A stretch of 64,000 bases of DNA, from positions 565,854 through 629,853 of the forward strand of contig NZ_FOLE01000002.1 in NCBI RefSeq assembly GCF_900112255.1, written 5' to 3'. The notes under the pieces were generated by a model. The model searched no databases. It saw nothing but the letters and a program-made list of their open reading frames with translations, and was not told the DNA's origin. Below, piece by piece: positions 62,056-64,000 of this stretch. The translations under genes were made by a program, and so were the position numbers. This stretch comes from Flexibacter flexilis DSM 6793. GTDB lineage: Bacteria; Bacteroidota; Bacteroidia; Cytophagales; Flexibacteraceae. The stretch's first letter is position 1. Every line of letters begins with the position of its first letter.

Positions 62056-63510
62056 ATGAAAACAAGTTATCAACTCCTCGCCATTGGCCTTCTGGTGGCT
62101 ACCAACGCCTGCCAAACAGAACCTAATCCAGTACAACAAACAGATAACGTTGCTATCTCAAATGTTGGTACACTAAAAAAGAAACCTTTTGAATCAATAG
62201 ATATTGTATTCCAACAATACGAAATAAATACCAGCCGCGACACAACCATCATTTATCCGAATGGCTCTACTTTGGCCATTGCCAAAAACTCATTTGTAAA
62301 AGCCAATGGCCAACCCGCCACAGGAACATTGCAAATTCAGTACCGAGAACTACACAACCCGTACGAAATTTGGCTTTCGGGAATCCCGATGGCCGTCCAA
62401 AACAAAGCCCAAAGTCCACAACTGGAGTCGGCGGGTATGCTCGAAATACACGCGTCCCAAAACGGCGAAGCCCTACAATTGCAAACAGGTAAAAGCGTAA
62501 AAGTTGCGATGATTTCTGAGCAAGCAGACACAAACTACAATTTATATTACTTGGATTCGGTAGCGCAAAATTGGCAGGAAACAGAAAAAAATTTGGCCGT
62601 AACCGAAATGCAATCTTCGAGCGATAAAGCCAATACCGACAGCAAACAATTGCAAGCGGCTATTGAGCAAGTTCGTGAAAAAGCCGCTGAGAAATTGCCC
62701 GTTCAGCCACAAGTGGCCGCACCGCAACGCTATCGGTTTCATGTAAAACTTGACCTTTCTACTTTCCCCGAAATGAAAATTTATGACGGAATAGAATGGG
62801 AATACGCCGACACCAAATCCAGCAACAACCCGATAAACAACCCTTGGGTAACCGATAACACATGGCTGAGTATGGAGCTGGAACGCACCAACAAAAAAGA
62901 CATTTATTTGCTCACGCTTCGCGACCATACGCGCAGCTATTCGGCTAAAGTACGGCCTGTATTTGAAGCGGCCGACCTTGCCGACGCGCAAGCCATTTAC
63001 GACGAGCATTTTGAAATTTATCAAAAATATGTAGCTAAGAAAGAGGCGCAAGTACTTGAGCAACAAGCTCTTATCGCTCAACGCAAAAACCGCGAACAAG
63101 CCTTACAAACCGTTAGCCGCACTTTTGAAATTACGGCAATGGGCGTATGGAACAGCGACCGCATCATCAGTGAGCCAAATACTTCGTATGTAGTAAACGT
63201 TAGTTTTGAGTTGGATAAACAACCTTGCAAAGCCGTCAAAGTGTATATGATAGACCGCGCCCTCAATTCGGTTTATTACGCCTACGAGTTGCCGCGCTTG
63301 AGCTTCCACAGCGAACACGACAATACTTTGCTGGTGGTTACGGACAAAGGCGAATTGGGCATTGCTACCGCCAAACAGTTTGAGAAATTGGGCAGCCGCA
63401 CTGAACAACACGCCTTCCAACTGAAAAAAATTGCCTTCAATGCCACAGACTCACCCGAAAAGCTCCGCGATATTATCAACAAGCATTTGACAGGAAAAAA
63501 TAGAATTTAA
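62056..63510 (+). CDS. Putative lipoprotein, unknown function
   Basis: The 484-residue protein has a lipoprotein signal (LLAIGLLVATNACQT). The next section contains DTTIIYPNGSTLAIAKNSFV and GTLQIQYRELHNPYEIWLSGIPM, a pattern seen in Bacteroidota surface lipoproteins with a beta-rich domain. A helical stretch rich in Glu, Ala and Gln (about residues 312-355) follows. It is divergent from the hybrid kinase, which could control it, but nothing shows this directly. Function unknown. Confidence 0.7.
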   Translation: MKTSYQLLAIGLLVATNACQTEPNPVQQTDNVAISNVGTLKKKPFESIDIVFQQYEINTSRDTTIIYPNGSTLAIAKNSFVKANGQPATGTLQIQYRELHNPYEIWLSGIPMAVQNKAQSPQLESAGMLEIHASQNGEALQLQTGKSVKVAMISEQADTNYNLYYLDSVAQNWQETEKNLAVTEMQSSSDKANTDSKQLQAAIEQVREKAAEKLPVQPQVAAPQRYRFHVKLDLSTFPEMKIYDGIEWEYADTKSSNNPINNPWVTDNTWLSMELERTNKKDIYLLTLRDHTRSYSAKVRPVFEAADLADAQAIYDEHFEIYQKYVAKKEAQVLEQQALIAQRKNREQALQTVSRTFEITAMGVWNSDRIISEPNTSYVVNVSFELDKQPCKAVKVYMIDRALNSVYYAYELPRLSFHSEHDNTLLVVTDKGELGIATAKQFEKLGSRTEQHAFQLKKIAFNATDSPEKLRDIINKHLTGKNRI

Positions 63511-63511
63511 A

Positions 63512-63552
63512 GAAAAAGCCTATAAGACTTGATACATCTTATAGGCTTTTCG
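63512..63552. terminator. Bidirectional terminator
   Basis: AAAAGCCTATAAGA pairs perfectly with TCTTATAGGCTTTT (14 bp) between the convergent stops at 63510 and 63557. Confidence 0.88.
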
Positions 63553-63556
63553 CTTT

Positions 63557-64000
63557 TTATTTAAGCTCAGAAGCTTTTATTTGATATTGGGTTAATTCTT
63601 TACCCATCGTATCAAACATTTTGATAGACAAAACTCTATCGTTTTTCGCGCCTGTTACTTCAAAAATCGAGTAATTGCGTTCGCCTACCAGCGTATTCGG
63701 CAAACGGAAAGTATTGTTTTCGGAAGGGTCGGCATGCGGCCCAGCCGTAAGCGGCGAGCAGGTAACATCATACAACGGGTATGTTCCTTCTCTATTCATT
63801 TTACTAATTTCGCTATGATGGCGGTCGCCTGTCAGGAATATAACACCTTTAATACCAGCCTTTTGAATGGCCGAAAGTAGTTTTTGTTTTTCGTCTGGGT
63901 AAGTAGAGAATGTCTCGTATTTGGCTACGTCGTTGAGCATTTGGCCGCCAGTTGCCACAAATTTAAAAGTTGCTTTGCTGTTCACGAGCGCGTCTATAAG
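63557..64000 (-). CDS. PhoD-like phosphatase, C-terminal part (cut by window edge)
   Basis: The frame stays open to the window edge, so only the last ~147 residues are seen. They include FKFVATGGQMLND and KGVIFLTGDRHHSEISK, where the G-D-R-H-H-S-E block is the C-terminal metal-binding motif of PhoD-like alkaline phosphatases/phosphodiesterases. The C-terminal DVTCSPLTAG and NYSIFEVTG also fit. The GTG at 63985 is internal, not a start. These enzymes act outside the cytoplasm; the signal peptide is beyond the window. Confidence 0.85.
   Translation of the reverse strand, partial: LIDALVNSKATFKFVATGGQMLNDVAKYETFSTYPDEKQKLLSAIQKAGIKGVIFLTGDRHHSEISKMNREGTYPLYDVTCSPLTAGPHADPSENNTFRLPNTLVGERNYSIFEVTGAKNDRVLSIKMFDTMGKELTQYQIKASELK

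Overview
The window looks like a chromosomal segment of a Bacteroidota bacterium, most likely of the Cytophagales/Flexibacter type. That placement is an inference from gene content and promoter style; no taxonomic marker was compared. Supporting signs are a TonB-dependent receptor with a carboxypeptidase-like N-terminal domain, many lipoproteins with a Bacteroidota-type lipobox, a TPR/SpoIIE phosphatase protein, a long PurF, an HYC_CC_PP-type protein, lamin-tail repeats, and promoters of the form TTG-N17..21-TAnnTTTG. I see no insertion sequence, prophage, CRISPR array or integrase.

Layout. 1-8.4 kb: a small membrane protein, peptidase T, tRNA-His, three envelope proteins, the electron-transfer flavoprotein pair etfB-etfA, a TPR protein and a large TPR/SpoIIE signalling phosphatase. 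8.6-14.2 kb: purF, rsgA, an Rpn-type nuclease gene with a duplicated tail, and hemL. 14.4-19 kb: a cysteine-rich HYC_CC_PP-like protein with a TonB-dependent receptor (possible metal uptake), then two overlapping AT-rich lipoprotein genes. 19.2-20.7 kb: a SAM-I riboswitch, a possible 35-codon leader ORF and a cystathionine gamma-synthase-type gene. 20.8-29.2 kb: OmpA-like lipoprotein, secreted proteins, pheS, an M1 aminopeptidase and a glycosyltransferase-like protein.

29.2-37.1 kb is the most coherent functional block. A RamB/ScfR-type regulator is divergent from aceB (malate synthase), followed by aceA (isocitrate lyase), pckA (PEP carboxykinase) and fbp (fructose-1,6-bisphosphatase). Together these carry acetyl-CoA through the glyoxylate shunt to oxaloacetate, PEP and hexose phosphate. 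The regulator-aceB intergenic region holds a nested, symmetric set of GCGAAA half-sites laid over the aceB promoter.

37.3-42.2 kb encodes a 1659-residue secreted protein built from ~265-residue LTD/Ig-like repeats. It is followed by a short tandem array with 21-bp periodicity, a degenerate copy of which lies inside the efflux operon at 54.2 kb. 42.9-50.9 kb: a metal-receptor-fold protein, a lipoprotein, ribD, a UbiA prenyltransferase, coaE, an AddB-like nuclease and a DinB-like protein. 51-58.1 kb: a Crp/Fnr regulator divergent from a TolC-adaptor-RND efflux operon that also carries a small PII-like protein and a DUF2892 protein. 58.3-64 kb: a small conserved protein, a hybrid histidine kinase, a lipoprotein and the 3' end of a PhoD-like phosphatase gene cut by the window edge.
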